Shown: positions 1-15,197, counted from the first letter of the stretch. The stretch: DNA of 64,000 bases from Anoplolepis gracilipes (GCF_047496725.1 NC_132971.1:17850001-17914000); one strand, 5' to 3'. Program-made: numbers and translations. The notes: generated by a model from the sequence alone, not told the origin.

Positions 1-123
1 GTCGCGCACAATGTTTGTCCAGTGATGTGCAAAATCGCGCACAACATACTATCGTTTCATGAGCGCGTGATTTTCGAATGAGATGCTATGAGAAAAAATG
101 AAGAAGAATATTTCCGAGAAACA

Positions 124-173
124 AATATACCAAAGCAATAGCTCGATTATTGGAGCTATTGCTTTGGTATATT
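124..173. repeat. Perfect 21-bp inverted repeat with 8-base loop
   Basis: 124-144 (AATATACCAAAGCAATAGCTC) is the exact reverse complement of 153-173. It could be a small cruciform, a hairpin RNA or the relic of a MITE; no target-site duplication is evident. Confidence 0.8.
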
Positions 174-506
174 AAAAATCTGCAATATCGTTGAATTTAA
201 AAAATATATTCATTGGTGTATATAATGATTTACTACAATTCATTTATTTCACACACACTTATACACAGCATTTCTTTTAATTTTATTATTAATATTACAT
301 ATTATTTTGAAAAACTACACATACTCATTGTGTATAAATTTAATATGATTTAACATACTACATTTAATATAAATACATACTAAATTTAATATAAATAAAT
401 AACAATTATAAAAATTATATACATGTAAATGACAATATATAATACATAAATAATATGATTTATATTATAATATACATAAATGATATATATAGAGTATTCT
501 TTGCTA

Positions 507-1465
507 AGAGGGCCACTGTTCCAAAATTGTACTCGACGTAGAAAAACTACCTTTCACAAATATCGTTATAGCTATAAGCTATTGAAAGTCATGCGAATTT
601 TAAAAAAATTCTAAATGGCAGGTCCAATATAACAAACATAAAACAGAAAAATATGGAAATAATAAAAAGGCAGTGCCAATATTTCTAGAATCTAAGTACT
701 TACTTCAAAGTTGATTTTCAAGGATCTTTATACAAATCTGTCAAATTTTAGAAATTCAAAATGACAGATACCCAACAGCAACTTTTTATATCAAAAGGCA
801 TTATCCGATATGTCTTCTCTTGTCCAATCACTCTTTACAGTAGTATCGCAAATGAAAACAAGTAAAAAATGAAAGGAAAATATTATTTATTTCAAATGCA
901 AAGTTATGTTTATAACGTAAAATATTTAATAAAAAAAAAAAAGATAAAATATATATTCGCAGAAAAATTGTTATTAAAAATAGAAAAACGAAATACTTTC
1001 TAGTATCGTTTTTTTTTATTTTATACACTTTTCTGTTTTATATTTACCATGATTTGAATACATCACCTTGAATTAAATATTCTCGGCAACAGATTTATAA
1101 TAATCAGCATTTTCGAAAACCTTTAGTAAACAAGATTGAAGTGAATCTGTAAACTATTTTACATTTTGTATTTTTACGTCCGCTATATTAACTCATATTT
1201 TAAATTCTTAAAATTTGATAACAGATGTGTAATCAAGGCCTCAACACCTATGTTCTAAGCAATACTCTGTGAAAACCAACTTTAAAATGAATTTTGCGAG
1301 TACTGGCACCGTCTTTTCGTTTATTTCTACATTTTTCTATTTTATATCCGTCACATTGGACCCGCAATCTTGAGTTTTTCACATTCAAATTTTTATAACT
1401 TGTGCCTGCACGTATATTTGTGTGATTTTTTTCATGTCAAGTACAATTTTGCAAAAAGTGTCCCC
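507..1465. mobile_element. Long-TIR element with TA target duplication, in Dop2R intron
   Basis: The ends AGAGGGCCACTGTTCC and the inverted AAAAAGTGTCCCC are flanked by TA on both sides. Similarity between inverted arms extends well inward: GCAGGTCCAATATAAC at 614 faces the complement of the segment near 1350, with further matches beyond AAAGTTG-TTTTCA. The arms are diverged and no transposase frame is present. This looks like a non-autonomous Tc1/mariner-like or foldback element. Confidence 0.6.
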
Positions 1466-1479
1466 TAATATTATATACT

Positions 1480-1524
<45 letters not shown>

Positions 1525-1571
1525 TATATTATATTTATTTGGAATTTAATTTTTTTTATTTATCTTTGCAG

Positions 1572-1681
1572 GTGAATGGATCCTGGAGTTTACCTGGATT
1601 TGTTTGTGATTTTTATATCGCAATGGACGTAACCTGCAGCACGAGTTCTATATTCAATCTCGTGGCTATCTCGATAGACAG
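1572..1681 (+). CDS. Dop2R: Dop2R exon: ECL1 end and TM3
   Basis: 36 codons plus 2 bases. Acceptor tttgcag, donor AG|gtaaac. It encodes the ECL1 Trp region (GSWSLPGF), the conserved TM3 Cys that forms the disulfide to ECL2, the YIAMDV Asp that binds the amine, and SIFNLVAISID. The split Arg codon (AG|A) is completed by the next exon to give the DRY motif. The exon starts in phase 0, so an upstream exon must end on a codon boundary outside the window. Confidence 0.95.
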
Positions 1682-1939
1682 GTAAACATTTTTCTTTTAT
1701 TTACACAAACTGAAAATATTATATAGGTATGTGTGTTTAGAGACAAAGTCTCTTTTTTCAAATAAAAGTTATAGATATTTTTTTAAATATCTAATACATT
1801 AAATATTAAATTTTATTTTGCCAAAACAATAAATTTGTTATAATTGATTAAACTTAATTATTAATATTGATTCATTAAACAGTTTTGTATTGATTATAAA
1901 AATCTTCGAGAATTCAAAGATATTCTTTTATATAGATAG

Positions 1940-1996
<57 letters not shown>

Positions 1997-2743
1997 AAGG
2001 TTCATATATTTTACATATACTTTATATATACATATATGCAAAATAAAAATGTGCTATGAAGAGCATATTGTTTTTCAAAATTTTATAATTTTATCACATT
2101 TTGTATAAAAAACAATGAGTCATAAGAAGGCCAATAAATCAAATTAATGAATTATAGAAATATATAATATATTACAATTTTTCATATTTTTTAAATTTTG
2201 ATTGTGAAAGACATTAACATTTAAGCGTGTGCTTTCACCTATTCTTGTAATTCTAGACGAATCGCGGTAATTATCAGGAAAGTTTGGAAAAAGTGACGTA
2301 TAAAGTTGATGTTATTAGTTCACGTGCTTTGAATATAATATAAATAGAAGCGACGCTTGCGCTTGGAATATACGACTTATTGATAAAAGAATTAGATAAG
2401 AGAATGTAAAGCATTTAAAATTTATTCGTATAATCTTTTTTAGAGAGAAAAATAATTGAACGTTTTCATATATGTTAATATATATTATAAAATATATTAT
2501 AATTGAAAAAAAAATAAATCATTAAAATCATGTGTGTAAAACTATACGTATATTATATCTTGGAATAATTTGAGATATATGAAATTATTTATATGATTCT
2601 ATGAAAAATATGTAAAAGAATTTCTACACAAAATTACAACAGTGATAAGATACTTAATAAAATTTTTATTCGAGAAAAATCGATTCTAAGTTTGTAAATA
2701 GTATTAAAATTAGATAATTACTAATCTGTTTTAAAAACAGAAC

Positions 2744-2808
<65 letters not shown>

Positions 2809-2844
2809 ATCTAAACATATAAAATATATATATATATATATATA

Positions 2845-2886
<42 letters not shown>

Positions 2887-5800
2887 TTCGATAAAAGATT
2901 AAGAAAAAATACATTTTGTATTCCAAACAATGTTCATTTTGATTATTTTTAATTGATTTTGTCGTTAAATTACGAATACGAATAAAAGTAATAATTATAT
3001 TATTACATTTTTGCTCTAAAACGATATAGTTGACAGTAAGTTAGTGATGTAATAAATTAAAATAAACACAAATGGAAAGAAGAATGTTTAATTATATACA
3101 ATATATATATATATATCGTGTATATGTCGTGTACATATTTCTATTTTAAATTTTATAAAATACATAATTATTAATTAAACTGTAACAAAGAATAATAAAC
3201 ATAAATGCGTAAATCATGCATCAGACAATTTTATTTTTTTGAAGTATCTGTATAATTATAGATTATTACAAGCGAATGTTTTGTAAAGAAATTTCAAATT
3301 TTAAGATAATTTTATAACATTTCAAACTTAAAAAACTTCCAATTAATATTTGAAAAGATTTTTATGATCAACATCTTCTTATTCTTTCGTAAAAAAGTTT
3401 ATATATGGTGAATAACAAATTTGCAATTAATAAATAATATACTTAAAGAAAAAAATATACCTACTTAAATCAAATATTAAAAAATATTAATTTTTTATTA
3501 ATATCTTTGAAATATTGTAAGTTTCTTTACAATAAATAATATATATTGATTATATGTAAATTATATATCGTGTATATATAACTTGTACATAGACATTGAT
3601 TTAAAACTCAAATTAAGCATATTTTGTTTTACATATATGTAGAATTTTTGCAGAGATCTTATATTGTTCTAAAAGAATATCATTAAAAATAATAATTAAT
3701 CGTAATAATTATAATAAGCAGTGAATACAATTATTAATCGCATGAAATGCGAATTCTGAGAGATGGACGAGACAAGGGTGTTGTTAGATCTGCGGACATG
3801 GTTTTACGACGATATAATGCCCGCTGCGTGCGAGGGAATTGCAACACATACGAACCGAATTTGAATTGCAGATACATAGCGGTGACCCAACCGATAAAGT
3901 ACGCGAAGCACAAGAACAATAGAAGAGTATGGTTGACGATACTATTGGTCTGGGCGATATCGGCCGCGATCGGCAGCCCGATTGTCCTAGGCCTGAATAA
4001 CACTCCTGATCGGATACCAGATCAATGTCTGTTCTACAATACGGATTTTATCATCTATTCGAGCCTGTCCAGCTTCTACATACCCTGCATCATTATGGTA
4101 TTTCTCTACTATAATATATTCAAGGTGAGAAAGCGATCATCTTTTTTTGGTGCAAATATATCATTGTGTGAGTCTATATATCTTCTTGCATGTGTAAAAG
4201 CGAGTTGAAGGATATGTATGCATGGTGTAATCAGTATTTTGTGATCAGTATGTCAGCACACGTAACAGCTATATTTATCTCCACGTTGTATGTTATGAAA
4301 TAGGGAAAAGTTATATTTTTCTTTAAATTAAATTTTTCTTTTATCATAACTACGTTTTATTATTCTGTGTACACATATATATATATTTTTAAAAAAATTT
4401 TGTTTTCACTAAAGAGGTTGAAAAACGCTATGTTAATAGTTCAAGTTAGCCAATAAAAAATATAGGATTATGTGAATAATTACAAAATTACATATCAAAT
4501 AAATATATAAAGTAAATAAATTGTTATAACAGTTGTTAATACATTGTAAACAATGTAAGTAGATTTTAATATAACAATTAAAAATCTCTGCAATTTAATA
4601 ATTTTAACTTAAAAAATTTTTCAAAACTTTTTCAAACGTAATTGCGACTAATAGATACTACAATATATTTCACTATTTCAAAAATCTATTGTACTTTGTA
4701 ATTAAGTAAAATTGTAAATAAAATTTGCAACTAAATTATATTTTATTTGCAATTAAATTATATTTGTCCTTTTTAAAATATAATATAATTGCGTTGCATA
4801 GCAATTGCACAAAGAGTGCGATAAAATTTATTTCAAAGATTCTGCTTCAAAAAGAAAGTCTATACCTGTCTTTGTAGTTGAATCGACGCACGCACGCGAT
4901 GACAAGAAGACGCAAAAGAAATTATCTCTTGCTCGATTACAAAAGGGCAAAAATTTATTCGCGCTTCTTTTATCTCTGTGATTAGTTCAGGAACGTGAAC
5001 TGATCGCAAAATTGGCTGTACCATGAAAGCTCTTGTAAAGGCGGGTCTGCTGTCTTCGTAATTTAATTGTCACTTATATGCGGCATCGCTAAAATTAATT
5101 CAACTCTGTTACTGACAGAGGCATTTTTTAATTGCGCCTTGAAATTACAAGATTAAAAAAAAATATAATAATGATGTATAAAAATTGTAATATGGAACTA
5201 TCATATCAAAATTATCTGGATATCGGAATTAATAAGTATATAATATAATAATTATACAATTTTGTATAATGTAATTTCGCGAAAATTTATATATTTTAAA
5301 AATTAAATGTACACAAGTGTAAAAATTAGAATATAGCTACATATAATGTTATACAAATAAATTTATAAAATTAATTATATATATATATATATATATATCA
5401 AATTTTTCATATTTGTTATAAAAATCGTGTTCGAATTTATTTCATTTTGAGCGCATATATCGAACAAATGTGGTTCATACAGCGGTTATTGTATTGCGGT
5501 TGATCATAAATACGGATAATTTCCACGTTTAAAGTACATAGAATATTTCAATTGGATTGTTAATTTCATACTTGTGGCTATTAAACGTGGATAATATATG
5601 TGAAATGCCATAATAATATTGATACATACCTTCTGTTTTCAATATAATGTGACCACATCATTTGTATGGTATCATGCAATCACCTCATAAAACTCATCTT
5701 TGACGGTATTATTGTCATTCGCAAAATTTTAAGTCTAACTTTCAGGTGAATAATATAATAAATAAATTTAGATAAAAAATAAACATATTAGAAATTTCTT

Positions 5801-7577
5801 GAGTTTACAATAAAAAATTTTAAGAAAAAGAAATTTTAGTAAAAGATAGGATTTTGTAGCAACACATATCTCTTATTAATCTTGATAAATTTATAGTATA
5901 AGTCTTATTTCAGTTATATTTAAATTTTTTAAAAAAATATTACAAATACATATAAAACAAATATACATTATATGTTATAGTAGTTTATATGTCGATTAAT
6001 TTTGTGATTTCTGAGCAACACTGCAGCATAATAAAAAAAGAAAAAAATATAAGTTTCATTATTATTCTTCCCTTCGTCATAGTAATAATTTGATTTATAG
6101 AAGATTTTTGTTATTTTTTTTTAAATTACTGCTTAAAAATGTTATTATTTGTTATATTTTCATTAAAAAATATATTGTTGTGTAAGAAGTATGTATCAAG
6201 AAATATTTATATGTATAACGATTCTTTTAAACTTACAAAAGGAACTAAACTCTTCTCGATACAACTAAATCGACAACAAAATATTATAATGCTTTAGCGG
6301 AAGATTTCCTTTCGTAAAACTGTCGAAATAAATCTCGTTAGCCATAGGATAGGTGTTCGATAACGCGTCTCGAATGTTATCTGCAAGAATCTCGCACGCT
6401 AAGATTTATGTTATACGTTTACGTCTTGCGTTTGCAACCCCTCGTATGAGTTATATCACAATGTAGGTTTTCAATTGATCGTTTCAGGCTCTGCGAAACA
6501 GAGCGAGAAGGGCACGTGCTAGCAGGAAACCGAATTTAGGCGATATAAAACCGGGGAGTATTATCGAAAATATTGCACACACACGTAGGTGAGTACTTGA
6601 TTGTAAAATTTTCGCTAAATATTTATTATCTTATTATATCGTAGAAGTTACAGCAACATTTATTATTGTAATTTTATCCCAAACATGTTGTATAATTAAT
6701 TTATGTATATTTGATTTTGCAATTCAGTTCTTTATTTAAAACTGAAGAGAAGAAGAAAGAAAGAGAGAGAGAGAGAGAGAAAATTAGAATCTGGCTTATA
6801 CATTAATTTTGAAATTGCTTTTGTAATGATGTTAAACAATTCAAGAAACAAACATAACTCGTTTTAATTTGAAATGTGTCTTTTATTTATCATGTATATG
6901 AAAATTGTATCAGTTACTTTGTTATGCTGTATCTTTTACATCTTTAATAAAACTGCTGTTTTGCATGTGACGCATGTAGAAATACAAACATTCGTACATA
7001 CATACATATATATATATATTTTTTTTTATCTGCTTTCTTATTCTGACATATTTTTGTTTTCATGTGATTTTATAAAAACAGATGCAATCGTAACATAGTT
7101 TGGATTAAAATTTGATGAATAAAAGTGTTAATATTTTAAAACTTGCGGAATTGAAGAAATATTTCTGTTTTCTTGATTTTACAAGCTTGTTTATGCTTGT
7201 TTGCTGATACAAGCTGCAATTTCAAACTTTAAAAAATTAAATAGAATACGATTTATAAACGTTTTATGTACGTTTTATGAACACTTGTACTTCTATATAT
7301 CCTTGAACTATTCCGACCCTTGTGTCAGGTCGATAAATTCTTGGATTTTTAATTCTTCCCTTGGATTTTCAACTTGCGTGTTCTTTCTTTTTCTTCAGTT
7401 ATTGAAGTCCTAGCTTCGCAGACTTTATTACATTTAAAATAATTTATTAGATTGTCGAATTCTATTTTTATCTTAGCACCAACAGTTGTTATTACATTAC
7501 CAAACAAATGTACAATTATTTATACAATATGTAAATATAATATATTATTCACACATGTAAGAATGTGTGTCTATTAT

Positions 7578-7643
<66 letters not shown>

Positions 7644-10600
7644 ATATAAGATACATAAACATAATGTTATTCACATAAAAACATACTATTTTTTTATAAA
7701 TATTTACGGACAAAAAGTGAGCTTTTCTGCGATATAGATATGTGCCTTTCTATTTTTAAAAATTTTAAATTAATGTTTTGAAAATTTTAAAAAATTTATA
7801 ATTTTTGTGTAAAATTAAAGCTTGTAAATAAAAGAACCTAGATCTTAACTATAATTTCTGGAAGAACTTAAAATTAGTTACAAAAATATATAATGTGTGC
7901 TAAGAATTGGAAAAAAGCAATAGATAATAAGAGCGATGAATGATGACTTTTCTCACACACAATTTCGCTGAGAATAAATCGTCTCAAAATTGGGGAAGGA
8001 AGCTGTGCAGTTGAAAACACATTCTATATAACAGATCTATCTAATCAGAATTGATTCGTGCGATTTTCAAATCAACGACAAACTGTCCCGTGGAAACGGA
8101 GCGCGGAAAGGAAATTTATTCATGTGCTCTCTTATACAACGTTATCTCGGCTCGTTTGCTAATATGATAAGCGCGAGAATGGGCTACCTCCACTTAGAGT
8201 TCGATGCGCGACGATTCTTTTCAATTTTCGCGACCGCGTAAGGCTTGCATTCCAACGAGACAATTTCTCCAAGAGATTGGCGCCAACTGACAGAGCGCGA
8301 GCCGAGGGACGGAATGGTCGAAGGTTAAGTCTCGGGCATCCCCAGATAATTCGCTTCTCTCGCACGCCTCTCCGCTCGCACGTGCTTTCATTTCCGTACT
8401 GACGAGGGCGGTCTCGTCTTGAATAGCCAACTACTTTCACGTGGTTTAATCGCTAGCTTTTTTGCTTGCATCTTTTAAAGTATGCATCTTGTTACGTCTT
8501 CCTTGTTAGTCGTTCTTCGCGTATACTTCGTGTAAAAATTCATGCAAATTGAATATATTGGGATTCCTTTATGGACATCTGACAATTTTATAATGCTGAT
8601 GATAAAAAAAATTTGATTAGTATATACATATATATAAACATTGAATAAATTTAAAAAATTGAAGAGATTAATTGCATTAGACTAAAAAGATCTAAATAAA
8701 TGTTATATGTTATATAAACAAAAAATTAATTTATTCTTTTATGAATTATTATAATTTATTTTATTAAAATAAATAGCATTTATTTTGCAATAGTGCTGTG
8801 TTTTAAAATTAACGCGATTATTAAAATACATGATTTTAAACGGTAATAGATATTTTTCATTATCATTATGCAAAGTAAATATTCGTGATTGTATAAAATT
8901 CATATGATTATGACGCGTGATATCATAACCGAGTGATAGTATTCATGTTTATTTATGTACAGTTATTTACCAATGCATCGGAGTATGTAAAGTTATTCGC
9001 AGATCATAAATTCGAGGATTATTTAATTACTCAAAGTGTAGCGTACAATGACTTTAAAAATATATAAAATACATATTCTATTTAAACATTTGTTTGCTTC
9101 CATTATATTTTCGCACTTAGGATTCGATAAATACATATTATGACATATCCAAAATGTACAATCACTTGTATTATATATATTGTAAATATTATAACATTTT
9201 TAATTTAAAAAATGATAATTGTTTCAAAGTTAAATTAAAAATTTTTAATAAATTGAATTTTTTTAACAATAGATGACAAGCTTTGATATTTCGTTTAACT
9301 AAAATTGATTTTTACTTCAAAGGAATTTTAATTCTTAGCCTAGATAAAAAGATATTTAATATTGAAAATTAAAAAGTTGTGTATTCAGGCACAAATATCC
9401 AATTAAAGTTTTATTCAAGAAAACTTAACCACACAAGGTAGATGGTTGTTTAATTTGTAGATGGAAAAGAGGAGTGACAAAGAGTTTTTTTTTACAATTT
9501 ATACAGCGCCATAGAGCTTAATAGACATATACGTTAGTAAATATCCAGCATCCTTAGCTACCTAAGAAGATTTTCGAAAAATATTAAGGTACTTCGTTAA
9601 GTAGTGCTTAAAACCACCAAGAGTATCAAAGGTATAAACGAAACTTTTTCCAACACGAACTCTTGTTTACTTTCTTCTCAACGAAGAGTGCAGAAAATTT
9701 AAGTATTTAAGCACTTAAATGCAGAGAAAGCACGTACTTACATACTTGCAGAGAGCAGTCGAAAAGCAGGGCCACTGTTTAACATTATAAAAAAATAAAT
9801 TTAAGTTAAAATTCAGAAACACACAACAGAAACATACATTCCTAATTTTGTTCTGTAATGTAAAATATTTAATAACATTAATATTAGTAATGTTAAATTA
9901 TAATAAGAATATTACAAGGAAAATTCATATTACTATAAATTAAAAAAAGAACCAAAAATTTTATATATAAATTGGTTTGTTTCAACAATATCGATTAATT
10001 GAATGGACTACAAACTATATAATAGAATTACTTTCAACATGCTGTACTTTATTTCAGCAAATTTGGCCGGGAACTAAATTCCATTGGTTGGATGCGGGGT
10101 CCTTAATCTTCTATTATTCTCTTTTTACAAAATAATATAAAAAGTGTCTATAACGTAAAAAGAATTTTAATTACTTGCGACACAATTATAACACTGATGT
10201 GCAAAACTTATAATTTAAATTAATACAGTATAATAATTTAATATCTGAATATATATTATATTATCAATTTTATTTAATAATTTAATATTTGAATACATAT
10301 AAAATCATCAACGATATTGTAGGATACGGAATTTGCCGTGTTGTCGCGAACTGTGTTTTGATGAGTTTTTGTGTATTTGACCGCGTCGATCGAGTCTGTG
10401 ACCGAACGAACGATATCATTGTAACAGTCGCTGTAAAGACGTGAAACGAGACAGACGTGTCACATGCGGAAGAGGTTTAACAACGATTTGCCTCTGATCA
10501 TTTTTTAGTATTATAAATAAATTGCAGTATTATACTCCAATGTTTGTTACTGATGCTATTGAATATTAACATCTTATTAAAATTAAAGTAAATAACAATA

Positions 10601-11358
10601 TTGAAACACCAAAACTATAAATACATACACACATTGTATGTGTGTGTATTTGTATGAAAATCGCATTTACAATGATGCATGATATTTTCAGATGCCGTTG
10701 ATAAATTAGACTTAGGTGTTTACAGTTACAACGACAATGCCGTAACTTTATACGTATTTTGGTATCTCTTTGGGGTGCAATGTATCTGACATAATCCGGC
10801 ATCTCAGTTAATCCCTTATGTACGTTCATGCCGGCCACGTTGTCCTTTTATCGACTTTGTTATCGCGCAGACCGAGATTTGGCCAAGAGCACCAAAATTT
10901 AGGTATTTATCTTGGCAATTTAATTCATGAATTCTGTTGCCGCGGCACGCATATCTTATCCCAAGGCTACCTTTATGTATACATGGGATTTTTATTGGAT
11001 TTACCCTAGTAATCATTATAATTAATAATTAGTCCATATGAGGACACAAAGTTGAAATTGATTATATTAATCATTGGAAAGCAAATGGAAATAAATGTGG
11101 ATGTTTATTTTAATTAAAATTGCATAAAAATCTCTATAATGATTTTTTAATTATTTTCTCTGTAAAATGAGATGTATTATATACAGATGTCAGAAAAATT
11201 TAAATAATTTCGTCATGATTATAACATTTTTTTGATAAAACAAAAAATACCAACAGTGAAGCTTTATAATTTTTTTCGTACTCATGTATTAATATTTTTT
11301 AAATATTTGATTGTTGCTATTTAATTAAATATAAAAATAAATAAATGTGGATGTATAC

Positions 11359-11402
<44 letters not shown>

Positions 11403-14400
11403 ATCCAAATATTACTTTATAATTCTTTTTATTTTCTTTCAGTAATTTATTAAAATCTGATATTTTAATTTGTAAATACTTAAACTTTGAAATTTATTTA
11501 GATGATATTAATTACGAATTTATTTGTGCAATAAATTTGCATATTTAAATATAAAAATAAATTCTTTAACATAAGAACTGCTTTTCTACGGGAGATTTAT
11601 TCGTGCATGAATGTTTGTCTTATGTATGCAGAAAATTTACAATCTAAAGAAAACGTTGCGTCATACTTTAAGCAATTATCGAATATATTACTTGTTTAAA
11701 ATAAATCATAGATTACTCTGTCACTTTCTTTTTTAAATTCGATAATACAAAATTTAGCAACGAACTTCTAGTTTGCAGAAGAGATAGGGTATTAATAAAA
11801 CTTGTGACAACAGATTTAAATTATCTTTTGCTAAATGTAGAAATTATTTTGCAATGCAAAGCAAGTTCTCTGCGTAAATTCAAACATTTTACTGCAATTC
11901 CGCATTAGTCGAACAGCTAAAGTTTTAACAATACTACTCATTTAGAGAATATTCAGTTTGATAAAATTCCCGTAAATTTGAATATATTCATTTTGAACAT
12001 ATTAATTTTGAACAAAATTCAAAAATTTAAATCGTAAATTTCGAGTAGATGCGCATTAATGCATGCTAAAGGCTGTTGGATATATTAATATAATATACAT
12101 GTAATACATGTATAAATATGACTTATATTAGACGCAAATAATATGTTGAATATAAGTTATTATATTATTGGTGAAAAATATATATCGGAGATTTCATTTT
12201 AGACAAGGCGTTTATATTATATATCATAATTCGTAATTAGATAAATTAGTGCACAACAGAGTATTTATGTATGTACATAAATTTTTGTTTGTTTTTAATT
12301 TTGATATATCTCTTCTTTCGTAAAATTTTCTTATTTAAATTGGATGATTTGAAAAGAAGAAATAAATGCAAAACTTGAATAATTGTGATATTTATTACGA
12401 TATTTTGAATTCAATCATTGTTTCATATAACACAAGTTAAAGCTAAATCGCTGAGCTCTCGCCCTAAAGGAGAAACAGCGATGCTCTGTCACTCAGGATC
12501 TTGCAGGTGCTGTCAAAACGCCTGTCGTCGCTTTGTGCATGGTATATACGCTACTTGCCGGATTAATGCTGAGGGATGCCGGGAAAACGAGGAAGTGCAT
12601 GATAGGTGTAGAGGCTTTTCTAGAGGCTTTTGACTAAGATCACGTAGTGGGTATTCTGTGGCAAGGTTTGCGGAAACGGCGCTGGGGGCGGCCGCTCTGG
12701 TGGCTCCTGGGATCGAGGAACCCACGAACACCGCTTCCGGCAGCAACGAGGACGAGGACGAGACGCCCCTCGATCCCGTCGTCGTCATCTCCAACGACAA
12801 GAGCACGGAATTCTTTTTAGCCACGGTCGTCGAGGAAGCAGCGTAAGAATTTCATCATATCTTCCTTTCATTTGTCTTGCCACGAGCAAAAGGAGAATGT
12901 CGGAATTTTCTTTCAACTATCGGATATCGGATCGCATTGTCATATTGTTGCGCGACTTGTCATGCTTATCATAAAAGACAAAAGAATGCATTATTTCCGA
13001 GACAGTAACTTTCCAGATCGTTAATGTACTTTTAAGCTTACAATAATAGTACAAGATGAAGTCAAACGAAAAGGATTTATGCGGTTTGCAGTGCCATTTA
13101 TTCAATATCATAAAAATATATAATTAGCGAACGATAAATTATATTGCATTGTATTTTGCTACATCTGTCTCGAGAATTATTAGGTTTAATAATATCACAA
13201 GTCAGTAAGTGTGAGAAATAATGCATTAAAATATATAACGAAGAATTGATAAATATTAACAAGAATTTATATAAAATTATTATATATGTATACATATATA
13301 TACATAGTTATTTTTTAATAAAAAATAATAAAGTACTAAATATATATTTTTTCATTTTGAATTTGTAGTAAAATATATATACTGAAAATTTATGAAAACA
13401 CACAAATAAACTAGTTACATATATAAAAGAGCATAATCAAAATCATGATATAATCAAAATACACTTTTACAACTTTTCTCTTTTCCAGTTGCTAAGCTCT
13501 GAAAAAAGAGACAATCATTTACATATTTACAAAAAACAAAAGAAACAAATATGTGACATGTTATTCATCCGTGAAATATAGAGAAAAAGAAAATTCACGC
13601 ACGGTGGTTCCTTTTATTATAGATATTTAAAATATAATTTCAGCATTTTTTAATTCTCACGATGTTGAAAGAAATACGAAACATAAAATTGAAAAAAGAA
13701 TTATCAACATCAAATTAAACTTTTTTTGTGTAATATGTAACTTGTATATTGATAAGTATTTCATCAAATTACATAAATTTTTCAGGAGCCATATTAATAT
13801 AATTTTCTCGGTATGACAAATAAAATTGTAAAATTTTTTAGCCATAATTATTTTTTTACGTTTTTTTCTTTGAAGAGTTTTAAGCAACATGAAAAGGCTT
13901 TGAGTCAATCAAAAGTTTTCGTCTACTCTTTAATTAGCCTATTGGCATAGAGAGAGAGAAAGAGAAAGAGAGAAGAGAATCTCCAATTAAGAGAGAGTGT
14001 ATTATTTCTACTTCACGTGTAGATCAAAATTTGTGCCCATCTTTCTTTTACTCCAAGTCTTTTTCGGATTACTTTTATAATGTAAGAATTAATCTCGAGC
14101 AAGCGATGCTTGTTTTGTATTGTTGTTTTTTGATAATAATATATTTGTAATAGTAAGATTCACAATAGATGACATTATCAAATTACGAAACATAATTATT
14201 TTTAATTAAATGTACATATATTACATACAAGTAATCTGGAATGAAAAATAATGTTGTGTGTATGTGTGTGTGTGTGTGTGTGTGTTTCGAAATAATATAT
14301 GTTAATAGATAATGTATCAATCTCACATTTAAAGTTATTCTATTTTCTTATTTTTAAGTTCATCTTGAATGGATTTTACTAATAATTTTTATAAATATGA

Positions 14401-15146
14401 ACTTTGATTTTACAGTTGCTTATGTATAAATAAAGCTCTAATTATTTTTCCGCATTTAATAATTCTCTAATCTACACATACATGTAGTTACTTACACATG
14501 TAACTTTGATGATCATTTTTTAGACGTGCAACTTTCAAGTTTTGTTAGAAAGTAAATTATAAAATAATTTTAGATTTTTTACGAAAAAATTAAACTGTTG
14601 TCCAAAAAAACTACGACTAGTATTTCTTCACTTTAAAGTAAAATATTTTATTAGTCTCTTATATTTTAGAAGTATCGTTCAAATAAAACTTGTCTCACAT
14701 GACAAGTAAAGAGACAAAGACGATTCAGTACAACGTCGGAACTTTATCAAATCAAAAAACTTGAATGTCACGATATTTGCATTAACAAGTTGAATGTTCG
14801 AAAGTTTGAGGGAAATTAAGTAAAGTAAAAAAATTCATGGATTTTTCCGCGGATGTACGAGGAATACAATGCGACGAATAGTAAAAAGTCAGTGATCTCT
14901 CGGTCCATTTCATTTCTTCGTTCTTTTTACGGCTGCGGTACAATGATGGCCACTCAGTCCACGAGCGTTCGCGTGCCTCTCTATTTCCAAAACCTCATAC
15001 AAAGCCCGCGTACAGTACGTTTAATGGAAACTCGTCGCTCTGATAGTAATCCGGAAGTTCGCCGGCTAATCGCGATAGACAGTCCCTTTGTACTGGCGTG
15101 CGTGAACAATTTGCATTCTAATTACTCGTTAGAGAGAGAAAGAAAG

Positions 15147-15197
<51 letters not shown>

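Noticed and set aside
8159..8440. 93-codon minus-strand frame
   Set aside because: Lies in a CpG-rich intronic block with no splice or homology support.
10610..10660. Palindrome-like ATACACACATTGTATGTGTGTAT
   Set aside because: A small pairing of CA and TG runs expected by chance in microsatellite-rich DNA.
12418..12633. Possible alternative Dop2R exon with acceptor tcttgcag near 12505 and donor gtatat near 12541
   Set aside because: It would leave phase 1 while the next exon requires phase 2, so it breaks the receptor frame.
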